Shown here piece by piece: positions 10,007-18,393 of a DNA stretch of 33,624 nt. The notes under the pieces are model-generated. The model saw nothing but the letters and a program-made list of their open reading frames with translations. It was not told the DNA's origin and did no database searches. Position 1 is the stretch's first letter. Every line of letters begins with the position of its first letter. The position numbers and the translations under genes are program-made. This DNA comes from Bradyrhizobium genomosp. I (2014) (GTDB lineage: Bacteria; Pseudomonadota; Alphaproteobacteria; Rhizobiales; Xanthobacteraceae), in NCBI RefSeq assembly GCF_000261685.1, contig NZ_AJQE01000295.1, forward strand, positions 1 through 33,624, given 5' to 3'.

Positions 10007-10606
10007 ATGCCATTGCCATCGTCCGCGCGTGCGTTGAAGAAGCCTCGTCTCGATGACGAGGTGCGCTTTCTCAGGTCGTGGATCGAAAAGCCACTGCACA
10101 TGGGCGCAGTAATGCCGTCGGGCAAGCTCCTGGCCCGGACCATGGCCCATTACGTCGATGTCGACTCGGACGCGCCAGTGGTGGAGCTCGGACCCGGCAC
10201 CGGCGCCATCACCTCCGCGCTGATCGAGCGCGGTATCGACCAGAAGCGTCTCGTCCTCGTCGAATACAATCCCGGCTTCTGCGCGCTGCTACGCGACCGC
10301 TACCCACAGGCCAAGGTGGTACAAGGCGATGCCTACCGCCTGCGCGACACGCTCTGGAACGTCTTGAGCGCGCCGGCCAGCGCAGTCGTTTCGGGCCTGC
10401 CGCTCGTCACGAAACCGATGCTGACGCGGCTGCGGCTCATCCGCGACGCCTTCACCGCGCTCGCGCCCGGTGCGCCGTTCATCCAGTTCACCTATGCGGT
10501 GGTGCCGCCGATCCCGAAATCGCTGCCCGGCGTGTCCACAGAGGCCTCGGAACGGATCTGGATGAATCTTCCGCCGGCCCGCGTCTGGGTGTATCGCAAG
10601 GACTAA
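10007..10606 (+). CDS. pmtA: Phosphatidylethanolamine N-methyltransferase (PmtA-like)
   Basis: A class I SAM-dependent methyltransferase. The SAM motif I is VVELGPGTGAIT, followed by the acidic strand end LVLVEYN and the PmtA-type motif VVSGLPLVTKP. The N-terminal RFLRSWIEKPLHMGAVMPSG is characteristic of rhizobial and Rhodobacter PmtA enzymes. These make monomethyl-, dimethyl- and finally phosphatidylcholine at the membrane surface. The length of 199 is typical. ATG 10007 has no obvious Shine-Dalgarno sequence. My recollection is that Bradyrhizobium carries pmtA next to dnaJ, as here. Some family members do mainly the first methylation; the sequence alone does not settle how many steps this one performs. 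Confidence 0.88.
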   Translation: MPLPSSARALKKPRLDDEVRFLRSWIEKPLHMGAVMPSGKLLARTMAHYVDVDSDAPVVELGPGTGAITSALIERGIDQKRLVLVEYNPGFCALLRDRYPQAKVVQGDAYRLRDTLWNVLSAPASAVVSGLPLVTKPMLTRLRLIRDAFTALAPGAPFIQFTYAVVPPIPKSLPGVSTEASERIWMNLPPARVWVYRKD

Positions 10607-10663
10607 GTCCGTCGGCTACTCCTTTTGCGCGGCGGGCTGGTTTCGCCGAACGCATTGGATTGG

Positions 10664-11242
10664 ATGTCAGCTCCCAAGATTCTGGTCATTCCGGGTTCGC
10701 TGCGCACCGGCTCGCACAACGCGAAGCTGGCGGCGGTCGCCGCGTATGAATTTGCAAGGGCAGGCGTGGACGTCACCCGCATCTCGCTCGCCGATTTTCC
10801 GCTGCCGATCTACGACGGCGATCTCCAGGCCAAATCCGGCGTGCCCAAGCACGCCATCAATCTCAAGCGCATGATCGGCGCCCATCACGGCGTTCTCATC
10901 GTATCGCCCGAATACAACGCCTCGGTGCCGCCGCTACTGAAGAACGCGATCGACTGGGTCAGCCGCGTGCACGAGCTGCACGAGGCGCGCGGCGAGGTGT
11001 TCCGCAACCGCGTCTTCGCGCTCGCCGGCGCATCGCAGAGCCGGCTCGGCGCGGCCCGCGCGCTCCAAGCCTTGCGGCTGATCCTGACCTCCTGCCACGC
11101 CAATGTGATTGCAAGCCAGCTCACGCTCGCCTTTGTCGACCAGGCCTATGACGATATGGATAGGCTGAAGAACGAGGGCGATATCGCCGCGTTGAAGGAG
11201 CTGGTAGCGCAGCTGATCGACGTTTCCCAACGCATGATGTGA
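10664..11242 (+). CDS. NADPH-dependent FMN reductase family protein
   Basis: A flavodoxin-fold oxidoreductase. The FMN phosphate loop GSLRTGSHNAKL is near the N-terminus, and SPEYNASVPPLLKNAIDW in the middle is the family's flavin and dimer signature. The enzyme probably transfers electrons from NADPH to FMN, quinones or other acceptors in the cytoplasm; the substrate cannot be read from sequence. I chose ATG 10664 because it directly precedes the first beta-strand (KILVIPG). The open frame reaches a TTG 13 codons upstream. It gives 192 residues, normal for the family. pyrF follows after 6 bp, so the two are likely co-transcribed. Confidence 0.9.
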   Translation: MSAPKILVIPGSLRTGSHNAKLAAVAAYEFARAGVDVTRISLADFPLPIYDGDLQAKSGVPKHAINLKRMIGAHHGVLIVSPEYNASVPPLLKNAIDWVSRVHELHEARGEVFRNRVFALAGASQSRLGAARALQALRLILTSCHANVIASQLTLAFVDQAYDDMDRLKNEGDIAALKELVAQLIDVSQRMM

Positions 11243-11248
11243 GGTGAC

Positions 11249-11959
11249 ATGACGCCAGCCGAGATCGCCCCCAAGGACCGCCTGATCGTTCCGCTCGATG
11301 TGTCGAGCCCGGAGGCTGCCGAGGCGATGGTCGCAAGGCTCGGCGACAGCGTCACGTTCTACAAGATCGGCTATCAGCTCGCCTATGCCGGCGGCCTGCC
11401 GCTGATCGGCAAGCTCGCCGACAAGGGCAAGAAGGTGTTCGCCGATCTCAAGATGCACGACATCGGCAACACCGTGATGCGCGGTGTCGAGAGTGTCGCC
11501 AAATTGGGGGCGACTTTCCTCACCGTTCACGCTTATCCGCAGACCATGAAGGCGGCGGTCGAAGGGCGCGGTAAGTCGAGCTTGAGGATTCTCGCGGTCA
11601 CCGTGCTGACCTCCTACAATGACGACGATCTGCACGCGGCAGGATATCGGCTCGGTGTCTCCGAACTGGTCGAGGCGCGTGCGCAGCAGGCGCAGGTGCT
11701 TGGCATCGATGGACTCGTCTGCTCGCCGGAAGAGGTGGGTGCCCTGCGCAAGATCGTCGGCCATCAGATGAGCCTCGTCACGCCTGGTATCCGTCCCGCG
11801 GGCACGCCGACCGGCGACCAGAAGCGCGTCATGACGCCGGGTCGTGCGATCGCTGCGGGCGCCGACTATCTCGTCGTCGGACGGCCGATCCTCGAGGCCG
11901 CTGACCCCAAGGCGGCGGCCGACGCAATCCAGGCCGAGATCGCTCAAGCACTCGGCTAA
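11249..11959 (+). CDS. pyrF: Orotidine 5'-phosphate decarboxylase
   Basis: Last step of UMP synthesis: decarboxylation of OMP. The TIM barrel carries the catalytic Lys-Asp-Lys-Asp arrangement in [13 protein letters not shown] (D66, K68, D71). Further landmarks are the first-strand motif LIVPLDV, the phosphate-binding VTPGIRPAG and the closing [11 protein letters not shown]. The length of 236 is normal. ATG 11249 has GAGGT a few bases upstream. It lies between the FMN reductase (6 bp) and the DUF1330 gene (18 bp), suggesting one operon. Confidence 0.97.
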   Translation: MTPAEIAPKDRLIVPLDVSSPEAAEAMVARLGDSVTFYKIGYQLAYAGGLPLIGKLADKGKKVFADLKMHDIGNTVMRGVESVAKLGATFLTVHAYPQTMKAAVEGRGKSSLRILAVTVLTSYNDDDLHAAGYRLGVSELVEARAQQAQVLGIDGLVCSPEEVGALRKIVGHQMSLVTPGIRPAGTPTGDQKRVMTPGRAIAAGADYLVVGRPILEAADPKAAADAIQAEIAQALG

Positions 11960-11977
11960 TCACAAGGGAGAACGACA

Positions 11978-12283
11978 ATGGCGAAAGGCTACTGGATCGG
12001 ACGCGTCGACGTGAGCAATGACGAGGGCTACAAGCCCTATGCCGTCGCCAACGGTCCGATCTTCAAGAAATGGGGCGGCCGTTTCGTCGTACGTGCAGGC
12101 AAATTCACCACCGTCGAAGGCGCCAGCCGCAACCGCAACGTCGTAATCGAATTCCCCGACTACGAGACTGCGCTCGCCTGCTACAACTCGCCGGAATACC
12201 AGGCCAACATCAAGGTGCGCCAGCCGCACTCGGTGGCCGACCTCATCATCATCGAAGGCTATGACGGCCCGCAGCCGTCGTAA
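11978..12283 (+). CDS. DUF1330 family protein
   Basis: A 101-residue protein with the dimeric ferredoxin-like fold typical of DUF1330. The marks are MAKGYWIGRVDVSN at the start, the central GGRFVVRAG, and the pattern VVIEFPDYETALACYNSPEY. The family's biochemical role is unknown. AAGGGAGAA precedes the ATG at a good distance. It is the last gene of the probable FMN-reductase-pyrF-DUF1330 unit; the accessory block begins after it. Confidence 0.92.
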   Translation: MAKGYWIGRVDVSNDEGYKPYAVANGPIFKKWGGRFVVRAGKFTTVEGASRNRNVVIEFPDYETALACYNSPEYQANIKVRQPHSVADLIIIEGYDGPQPS

Positions 12284-12663
12284 AAAAGAACGCGCGGTCG
12301 TCTATTCATGAGTGTGGACTGCTGATCAGCGAGCGCCCTTCGCCCGAGCCGCTGTCTCGCCAAATTGTGGCGAGATCGGCGGCGAGGTAAATCTCGCCTG
12401 ATGCAGCCGAGCGGTTCCAGGACTTCCCTGCAGGGGAGATTGGCCGCTCCACCTGCCTCCGTCGCGTTACTCACCCAGCTTCTTTGCAACAATTCTTTTG
12501 TCCCCAAATGGGGATTGCGACGCTGCCCAATTTTCATTCAAGGTTGCTTTGCTCGAACTGTACAACAGGGGCCGATGGAAGGTCACCCAAGCAAAGCACT
12601 ACGTCCCTCATCGGAGGCAAGCCTACCCGCATCACGAAAACCTTGAATCAAGGAGCGGAAATC
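12284..12663. other. 380-bp control region upstream of the RTX gene
   Basis: No gene is supported here. It holds the clustered palindromes at 12355-12398, a perfect decamer palindrome CCCTGCAGGG (12426-12435), the short inverted repeat TCCCC-AAAT-GGGGA (12501-12514), and an excellent Shine-Dalgarno sequence AAGGAG (12650-12655) 8 nt before the RTX ATG. I could not find a convincing -35/-10 pair. The long leader suggests regulated transcription. Confidence 0.6.
12355..12398. promoter_or_regulatory. Clustered inverted repeats (operator or competing hairpins)
   Basis: Four copies of one word lie within 44 bp. TCTCGCCA (12355-12362) and TGGCGAGA (12368-12375) form a perfect 8-bp inverted repeat with spacer AATTG. 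GGCGAG (12381-12386) and CTCGCC (12393-12398) form a second. GGCGAGAT (12369-12376) could instead pair with ATCTCGCC (12391-12398). This could be a pair of operator sites, for example for the LuxR protein of the block. It could also be an attenuator or the transcription end of the DUF1330 operon, 72 bp upstream. There is no T tract. Confidence 0.5.
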
Positions 12664-13965
12664 ATGGCACTCATCAATGGAACGGCAGGCGACGATATCC
12701 TTCCCGGAACGGCAGCTGACGACGAGATCAACGGGCTGGCAGGCAACGATACGATCACCGGGTTGGATGGCAACGACCTCGTGAACGGAGGCGCGGGTGA
12801 CGACAACATCGATGGTGGCGCTGGTAACGACACTCTGAATGGCAATGCCGGTGTGGATACGATCACCGGCGGCGACGGTGACGATGCCATCAGCGGTGGT
12901 GCCGGAGACGACAATCTTTCGGGCAATGACGGCCTCGACACGATCCACGGCAACGCCGGCGACGATACGATCGACGGCGGCCTGGGTGACGATCAGCTCT
13001 TTGGTGACGCAGGTGCCGACTCCATTCACGGCGGAGATGGCGATGATGCCATCCACGGTGGCGCCGGAGCCGATACCCTCTGGGGAGACGCAGGCAATGA
13101 TACGCTGAGTGGTGATGCCGGCAATGACACATTGAACGGCGGTCTTGGCGACGACACGTTGAGCGGAGGCATCGGCGACGATGTCATCAACGGCGACGAG
13201 GGCAATGACACGCTGAACGGCGGCCTCGGAAACGACACGCTCAATGGCGGTGCGGACGATGACGTCTTGAATGGGGGCGCCGGCAATGACACGCTGAACG
13301 GCGACGCTGGCAACGACACCATGAATGGAAACGCCGGAGCCGACCTCATGGATGGCGGCGACGGTAACGACACGATGTTCGGAGACGCCGGCGACGACAC
13401 CATGTCGGGAGGAGCCGGAGATGACACCGAGAGTGGCGGCGACGGCGCGGACGAGCTCAGCGGCGGCACCGGCAATGATACGCTGAACGGCGATGCGGGC
13501 GACGATACGCTTGCCGGCGGCGACAACAACGATACGCTAAACGGCGGAGACGGAGCCGACACGCTCGCGGGCGGAAATGGCAATGACACGCTCGCCGGCG
13601 GCGCAGGCGATGACGAGCTGGATGGCGGTAACGGCAACGACGTCCTCGACGGGGGTACGGGAGACGACGTGCTGACGGGTGGAGCGGGCGCCGATACCTA
13701 TAATTTCGGTGACGACACCGCCACCAACTTCGGCAATGACGAGATAACGGATTTCAGTCTCACCGATGGTGATCTGATACACGTCGATGCTGCGCCGGGA
13801 TTCGATCCGAACTCGATCGTAGTCGACGACGATGGCACCAATACCGTGCTCGATTTCGGCTTCGGCACGATTCAACTCGACGGCGTCACGGGAGGCGCAA
13901 CGCCGTTCGCGACGATCGACGATATCAACGTGGCTGCGGGGGCCACGGTCATCGAAGTCGTGTGA
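12664..13965 (+). CDS. RTX beta-roll protein, predicted type I secretion substrate
   Basis: The protein has 433 residues. Residues 4-345 are 38 consecutive nonapeptides of the RTX type (consensus GGxGxDxLx) with no break in phase. Two nonamers make one beta-roll turn, so about 19 calcium-loaded turns are predicted. Residues 346-433 form a non-repetitive C-terminus with YNFG and [18 protein letters not shown] and a hydrophobic end (VIEVV). This is typical of the uncleaved signal read by type I exporters. The protein has no Lys, Arg or Cys, so it is extremely acidic and probably folds only in extracellular calcium. There is no enzyme, adhesin or pore-forming domain. ATG 12664 is preceded by AAGGAG. 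The frame is open upstream to 12484, but that part has no RTX character. The matching exporter genes begin 88 bp downstream. Its function is unknown; surface matrix, calcium buffer or host-contact protein are possibilities. Confidence 0.92.
   Translation: MALINGTAGDDILPGTAADDEINGLAGNDTITGLDGNDLVNGGAGDDNIDGGAGNDTLNGNAGVDTITGGDGDDAISGGAGDDNLSGNDGLDTIHGNAGDDTIDGGLGDDQLFGDAGADSIHGGDGDDAIHGGAGADTLWGDAGNDTLSGDAGNDTLNGGLGDDTLSGGIGDDVINGDEGNDTLNGGLGNDTLNGGADDDVLNGGAGNDTLNGDAGNDTMNGNAGADLMDGGDGNDTMFGDAGDDTMSGGAGDDTESGGDGADELSGGTGNDTLNGDAGDDTLAGGDNNDTLNGGDGADTLAGGNGNDTLAGGAGDDELDGGNGNDVLDGGTGDDVLTGGAGADTYNFGDDTATNFGNDEITDFSLTDGDLIHVDAAPGFDPNSIVVDDDGTNTVLDFGFGTIQLDGVTGGATPFATIDDINVAAGATVIEVV
12673..13698 (+). 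repeat. Tandem array of 38 x 27-bp RTX codon units
   Basis: Each unit encodes one nonapeptide. GGCAATGACACG-type words recur throughout, with synonymous variation between units. Adjacent units are similar enough for slippage or unequal recombination, which would change the count in whole nonamers without shifting the frame. Confidence 0.9.
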
Positions 13966-13973
13966 GGCCCGTT

Positions 13974-14003
13974 CGGCGGGGCGGCTACCGGTCCGCCCCG
14001 CCG
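13974..14003 (+). terminator. Strong hairpin between the RTX gene and its exporter genes
   Basis: A perfect 11-bp stem CGGCGGGGCGG (13974-13984) and CCGCCCCGCCG (13993-14003) with an 8-nt loop is followed by TTGCATTTCT. It lies 8 nt after the RTX stop and 50 nt before the ABC transporter ATG. It would end or reduce read-through so that cargo mRNA exceeds exporter mRNA. Confidence 0.8.
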
Positions 14004-14053
14004 TTGCATTTCTGCAATCTGTACTAGTCAGTCGGTAACATTGCCTGCCGGTC

Positions 14054-15826
14054 ATGTATTTGCGTCCGCCTGAGAGCCCAGCGACAGGGAAGAGATCGCT
14101 GTTCGGATTGATTCCGGGACGGCATGCTTTCGCGTGGGTGGTGGCCTTCAGCATCTCGGTGAACCTGCTGCTTCTGGTCGTTCCCTTCTATTCGATCGAG
14201 GTGTTCGACCGGGTGATCAGCAGTGGTAGCGTTGAAACGCTTGTCGGTCTTACGGCCATCGCCGCAGCGGCCCTCGTCTTTAGCGCCGTTTTCGATATCT
14301 TGCGTAGCCGGCTCCTCAGTCGGTTCGCCGTTGGGTTCGAGAGGTGCGTCGCCCCAATCGTTCTCGAAGGCACCATCGTGAACGCGGCAAGTCGCGGCGA
14401 TGGGAGGACGCACGATCTCGTCAAGGTTCGTGAGCTGAGGACCTTTCTGTCAAGCGGCACCGTTACAACGCTGATCGACGCTCCGTTCCTCCCTGCCTTC
14501 ATCCTCATTCTCTTCTTCCTCCACGTTTGGTATGGCGCCATCGCTCTGGTCGGGACGGTGATTCTGCTGGTGATGGGCGTCATCAGCCGCCGGATCGCGC
14601 GCACCGAAACCGCCGACGCTTCGGGAGCCGCCCTGCGGACGCAGGCCGCCCTGGATGGGATCGTCCGGCATGCCAGCCTCGTGCGCGCGATGGGGTGGAC
14701 TCTCGGTGCGGTCAGCGAATTCATGCGGCTCAACGACCAGGCAATGGCGCCCGTCGTCCGGGCCAGCGAACGTGTCTATGCGATTGGCGCTGCCGCGCGC
14801 ATGGTCAGAACAATCCTGCAGATTGCCGCGATCGGAGCGGGTGCCTGGCTGGTGCTTCAAAATGAGGTGTTGTCGGGCAGCCTGATTGCCAGTTCGCTGC
14901 TGGTGGCGCGCACGCTCCAACCCATGGAAGGGCTGATCACTGCCTGGCGCGCGCTCGCATCCGCGCAGGAGGCTTGGACACAGGTCCAGGCCGCCGCCGC
15001 GCCGGTGTTGGCGCGAAAGAGAAAGACCTTGCTTCCGATGCCGTCCGGCAGGGTGGTCATCGATCGCGTGGCTTATCGGCCACCTGGAGCCAAACGTGCC
15101 GTTCTCGCAGGTATAAGCTTTGAGTGCCGCCCCTCGCAAATCGTGGTTGTCATAGGTCCAACGGGGGCTGGGAAGTCGACCCTGCTGCGGCTGATGGCTG
15201 CCCTTGAGCCGCCGAGCAGCGGCACGATCCGACTGGATCACGCCGCTCTCCACAATTGGGATGCCGATCAACTCGGCAAGTTCGTCGGATATCTTCCCCA
15301 GGACGTGCAGCTCGTTGGCGGTACCGTCGCAGAAGCGATCGCCGGATTCGACGAAAACGCGCGCGACGAAGACATCACCGCGGCAGCGATGCTCGCGCAA
15401 GCGCATGATATGATCCTGTCCCTGCAATCCGGCTATCAGACCGAGATCGGGCGCGACGGCAGCAAGCTCTCAGGTGGCCAGCGCCAGCGGATCGGCCTTG
15501 CACGAGCGTTCTACGGCGACCGCAAGTTGATGCTGCTGGATGAACCAAATGCCAATCTCGACCCTGACGGCGAGGAAGCGCTCTGCTCTGCGGCTCTGCA
15601 GGTCAAGGCGCGCGGCGCAACGCTGGTCATCGTGACGCACAGGCCCCGCCTCCTGACGATCGCAGATGCCGTATTGCTGCTCAGAGATGGCATTCAGCTC
15701 GCGTTTGGTCCGCCCAGAAAAGTTCTGCCCCTCCGCATATCCGACGTCACGCCGATGGCGAAGTCGACCGACATCGATCGCGAAGGAGAATCCCGGCTGC
15801 TTAGGACCCGAGGAGCAGGTCGATGA
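14054..15826 (+). CDS. Type I secretion ABC transporter (PrtD-like permease/ATPase)
   Basis: An inner-membrane half transporter of 590 residues. A transmembrane domain occupies about residues 25-310 and the ATPase domain follows. Walker A is GPTGAGKST (368-376), the Q-loop is in YLPQDVQLVGG, the signature LSGGQ is at 472-476, Walker B is LMLLDEP (492-498) and the switch His is H529. There is no N-terminal C39 peptidase or C39-like domain, which places it with PrtD/AprD-type exporters of proteases and other RTX proteins rather than HlyB. It starts at ATG 14054 after a hairpin terminator. Its last codons overlap the fusion-protein gene by 4 nt (ATGA), implying coupled translation. The RTX protein just upstream is the obvious substrate. 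No TolC homologue is in the window. Confidence 0.95.
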   Translation: MYLRPPESPATGKRSLFGLIPGRHAFAWVVAFSISVNLLLLVVPFYSIEVFDRVISSGSVETLVGLTAIAAAALVFSAVFDILRSRLLSRFAVGFERCVAPIVLEGTIVNAASRGDGRTHDLVKVRELRTFLSSGTVTTLIDAPFLPAFILILFFLHVWYGAIALVGTVILLVMGVISRRIARTETADASGAALRTQAALDGIVRHASLVRAMGWTLGAVSEFMRLNDQAMAPVVRASERVYAIGAAARMVRTILQIAAIGAGAWLVLQNEVLSGSLIASSLLVARTLQPMEGLITAWRALASAQEAWTQVQAAAAPVLARKRKTLLPMPSGRVVIDRVAYRPPGAKRAVLAGISFECRPSQIVVVIGPTGAGKSTLLRLMAALEPPSSGTIRLDHAALHNWDADQLGKFVGYLPQDVQLVGGTVAEAIAGFDENARDEDITAAAMLAQAHDMILSLQSGYQTEIGRDGSKLSGGQRQRIGLARAFYGDRKLMLLDEPNANLDPDGEEALCSAALQVKARGATLVIVTHRPRLLTIADAVLLLRDGIQLAFGPPRKVLPLRISDVTPMAKSTDIDREGESRLLRTRGAGR

Positions 15827-17187
15827 CGTCGCAAGGTCATGGTCGCAACGTCGTCATCTCCCGCCATGCGGCGACTGGCGATCGGCGGGCAACATTCAGC
15901 GAACCACGCTCCGACATGCGGCGCATCGTGGCATGGGGGTGTGTGTTGCTCGTTCTGCAGTTCTGCTGCATCGGCGTCTGGGCGACCACCGTACCGCTCC
16001 GCAGCGCTGTCGTGGCGTCCGGCTTCATCAAGGTGCATTCGAAGCGCAAGGCCGTGCAGCATCTCGAGGGAGGTATCATAAAGTCGATCCTGGTCAGAGA
16101 AAATGATCGTGTCCAGGCCGGTCAAGTCATTGCGCGGCTCGACACCACGCAGATCGAGGCGATGCTTGGCTCGCTTGAGACGAAATTGTTTGCGGATCTT
16201 GCGATGGAAGCACGATTGACCGCCGAACAGGCCGGCAAGAAAGCAATACGATTTCCGGATGAACTGCGAACGAGCTCCGCTGCGGCCGCGGGCATTGCCG
16301 TACAAACCCAGCAAGCCGAATTTGCGGCGCGCTTGACGGCGATCGAGGGTGAGCGACGGCAGATCGATCAGCAGATGCTGCAATCGAAGGACACCATTCG
16401 TGGCCTGGAGGGCGACACGAATGGGGCAGAGCAGCAACTTGCCCTTCTGAAAGAGGAAATCGCGGACACGAGCTCCTTGCTCGCGAAGGGCCTCGCGCGC
16501 AAGCCGCGTCTACTGGCTCTGCAACGTAGCCAGGCTGAAACGGAAGGGCAGATCGCCCGCAATGCAGCATCGATCTCGCAGGCACGAGCCAAGATCGCCG
16601 AATTGGACGATAGGCGTCGGCAGCTGGAGCTGGACCAGAAGCGGGATATCGCGAAGCAGCTGCACGCCACAAGCGAAGAGATTGGCGCTCTTCGACATCG
16701 AATTGCCGCGTTGCGCGACCAGATTGTTCGGTCCGAATTGCGTGCACCTGAAGGTGGAAAAGTCGTCGGCCTCAACAGCAGGGACCTCAGTGCCGTGCTT
16801 GCACCCAGGGAAACTCTTCTGGAAATCGTGCCTCTCCAAGACCGGCTTGTCATCGAGGCAACGCTGAAGCCGACGGATCGACAAGAGGTTTATGTGGGAC
16901 AGACGGCGCGCGTGCGCGTCCTCGCGTTGAACATCCGGCGAATACCGATGCTGGAAGCGAAGGTCGTTGCGGTTGCCGCAGATGCTCTGAATGACCCGAA
17001 GACGGGAGCGGCCTCCTACATGGCGGAACTGGAGTTAAGCACCGCTACGCCGACTGCATATTACCTTTCGTCGTTGTTGCCGGGAATGCCCGTCGAGGTG
17101 TTCGTTGAGACGGGAGAAAGAACCTTTGCGGAGTATTTGCTGCAGCCCATGGTGCTGCGGATCCACCGCGCTTTCAGGGAGAGTTAG
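15823..17187 (+). CDS. HlyD/PrtE-family membrane fusion protein of type I secretion
   Basis: This periplasmic adaptor links the ABC transporter to an outer-membrane channel. A single membrane anchor lies at about residues 33-55. It is followed by the first half-motif VQHLEGGIIKSILV and a long alpha-helical hairpin (about 90-300, rich in Gln/Ala/Glu coiled coil). The second half lipoyl motif is SELRAPEGGKVVGLN, then come beta-barrel segments. The closing LLPGMPVEVFVETGERTF is the conserved end of PrtE/HlyD proteins. The length of 454 is typical. The ATG overlaps the ABC gene stop by 4 nt. The luxR-type gene follows within 50 nt. It acts with the ABC protein and an unlinked TolC. Confidence 0.95.
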   Translation: MTSQGHGRNVVISRHAATGDRRATFSEPRSDMRRIVAWGCVLLVLQFCCIGVWATTVPLRSAVVASGFIKVHSKRKAVQHLEGGIIKSILVRENDRVQAGQVIARLDTTQIEAMLGSLETKLFADLAMEARLTAEQAGKKAIRFPDELRTSSAAAAGIAVQTQQAEFAARLTAIEGERRQIDQQMLQSKDTIRGLEGDTNGAEQQLALLKEEIADTSSLLAKGLARKPRLLALQRSQAETEGQIARNAASISQARAKIAELDDRRRQLELDQKRDIAKQLHATSEEIGALRHRIAALRDQIVRSELRAPEGGKVVGLNSRDLSAVLAPRETLLEIVPLQDRLVIEATLKPTDRQEVYVGQTARVRVLALNIRRIPMLEAKVVAVAADALNDPKTGAASYMAELELSTATPTAYYLSSLLPGMPVEVFVETGERTFAEYLLQPMVLRIHRAFRES

Positions 17188-17232
17188 GCCGCTGGCGCAA
17201 GGCTGGCTGCATCGATATTGCGGGAGGAGCAC

Positions 17233-18393
17233 TTGCACCAGAATGGCAAGGTACTGCCCCACTGGCAGAACAGGGTTGGCTTTTGTCATACCGAGAGCGC
17301 ACGTTCGACGATTGATGCGGAAGGCTTGGTCGAACAGTCCGCGGAACCTGCTGATCAGAGCGTCGGCCGTACGACGATGGAGTATTTTGGTAGGGGGATT
17401 GCGAAGCTCCTTGAATGCCGCAGCTGCTACGTCGCGGCGGCAATACGTCGGGCTTCCTGCCAGGAACTGCTACAGGTGCGGATCGGGCAGGCGACCATCG
17501 ATCCCTCGTGCACGGCCATGGTGGCGCGGATTGTCGGCAAGGGCGCTGGTACAGGTTGTACGCTGCTCGAGCCCGTCCATACGCGCACTACCTTCGTGCG
17601 AAAGCTGATCGGACCCGAACCGGATCTGAAAGGTCATTCTGTGATAGGAAGGTTCGCCGCTTGCGACGGCGTGACCGTCGTCTTTGTCGCGGGATGGCGT
17701 TCAGTGGGACTTACTCGGGCAGAGGTTCCGTGCTTGGTGCGTGCGGTGCGTGCGATCTGGGAGACTGCAAACGATCTGGTACGGTTGCAGCAACGCCAGG
17801 AAGATGCCGCGGCCTGGCTTGGAGTTCTGGCATTTCCCGCCCTCATCGTTGACGAAGATCTTCACGTTCACGAAATCAACGGCAGCGCGCAATCGCTGAT
17901 GGCCAAGGGCGAACTCCTCAAGGCGAATGGAGACCGGTTGGCGGGGCGTAGCAGTTCGGTAACCGCCGCCTTGAGGGAGGCGATTCGCGAATCATTGAGT
18001 TCGCGCGCCGATCGGGAGTGGTTGGATACGACCGTGCCTCTTTCAACCGAGCGCGAGCGGTTTGCCTTTGCCAGAATCGGAGCTGCGCCGCCGCCTTGCG
18101 ATAGCGGAAAAGCGCTTGTCATCGTGCCGCAATTCGATGAGGTGTCGGGAGCGCACCGTATCGCCGCGGCTTTCGGCCTGAATTTCGCCGAAGAGCGGAT
18201 CGTTACTCGGATCCTTCAAGGCAAGTGTCCGCGACAGATCGGTGCTGACCTCCGGCTGACCGAAGCAACAGTGAGAACCTACACCAAGCGCATTATGCTC
18301 AAACTGGGAATCAACCGCCAATCCGAGTTCTTTGTGCTTCATCATCTCACGCAATCGCCGTTCGGTTCGGGCCTGCGTTCGAAGCGTTCATGA
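17233..18393 (+). CDS. LuxR-family helix-turn-helix regulator
   Basis: The C-terminal ~65 residues form a LuxR/FixJ-type DNA-binding domain: NFAEERIVTRILQGKCPRQI, then LRLTEATVRTYTKRIMLKLG with the family's recognition helix and KLG turn. The ~300-residue N-terminal part has no receiver aspartate and no autoinducer-domain motif that I recognise. A PAS-like segment is possible around LAFPALIVDEDLHVHEINGS, where such regulators often have one. It is rich in Cys, which could suit redox or metal sensing; that is inference. The start is uncertain. TTG 17233 has GGAGG 5 nt upstream. TTG 17218 and ATG 17377 are alternatives. The stop overlaps the M23 gene by 4 nt. It probably regulates the secretion block. 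Confidence 0.85.
   Translation: MHQNGKVLPHWQNRVGFCHTESARSTIDAEGLVEQSAEPADQSVGRTTMEYFGRGIAKLLECRSCYVAAAIRRASCQELLQVRIGQATIDPSCTAMVARIVGKGAGTGCTLLEPVHTRTTFVRKLIGPEPDLKGHSVIGRFAACDGVTVVFVAGWRSVGLTRAEVPCLVRAVRAIWETANDLVRLQQRQEDAAAWLGVLAFPALIVDEDLHVHEINGSAQSLMAKGELLKANGDRLAGRSSSVTAALREAIRESLSSRADREWLDTTVPLSTERERFAFARIGAAPPPCDSGKALVIVPQFDEVSGAHRIAAAFGLNFAEERIVTRILQGKCPRQIGADLRLTEATVRTYTKRIMLKLGINRQSEFFVLHHLTQSPFGSGLRSKRS

Noticed and set aside
13026..13637. Long Pro/Ser-rich open frame antisense to the RTX gene
   Set aside because: It is the mirror of the Gly/Asp-rich repeat codons; no start signal or family.
12673..13698. Regular 27-bp repeats resembling a CRISPR array
   Set aside because: Units are contiguous without unique spacers, are in frame, and encode RTX nonapeptides.
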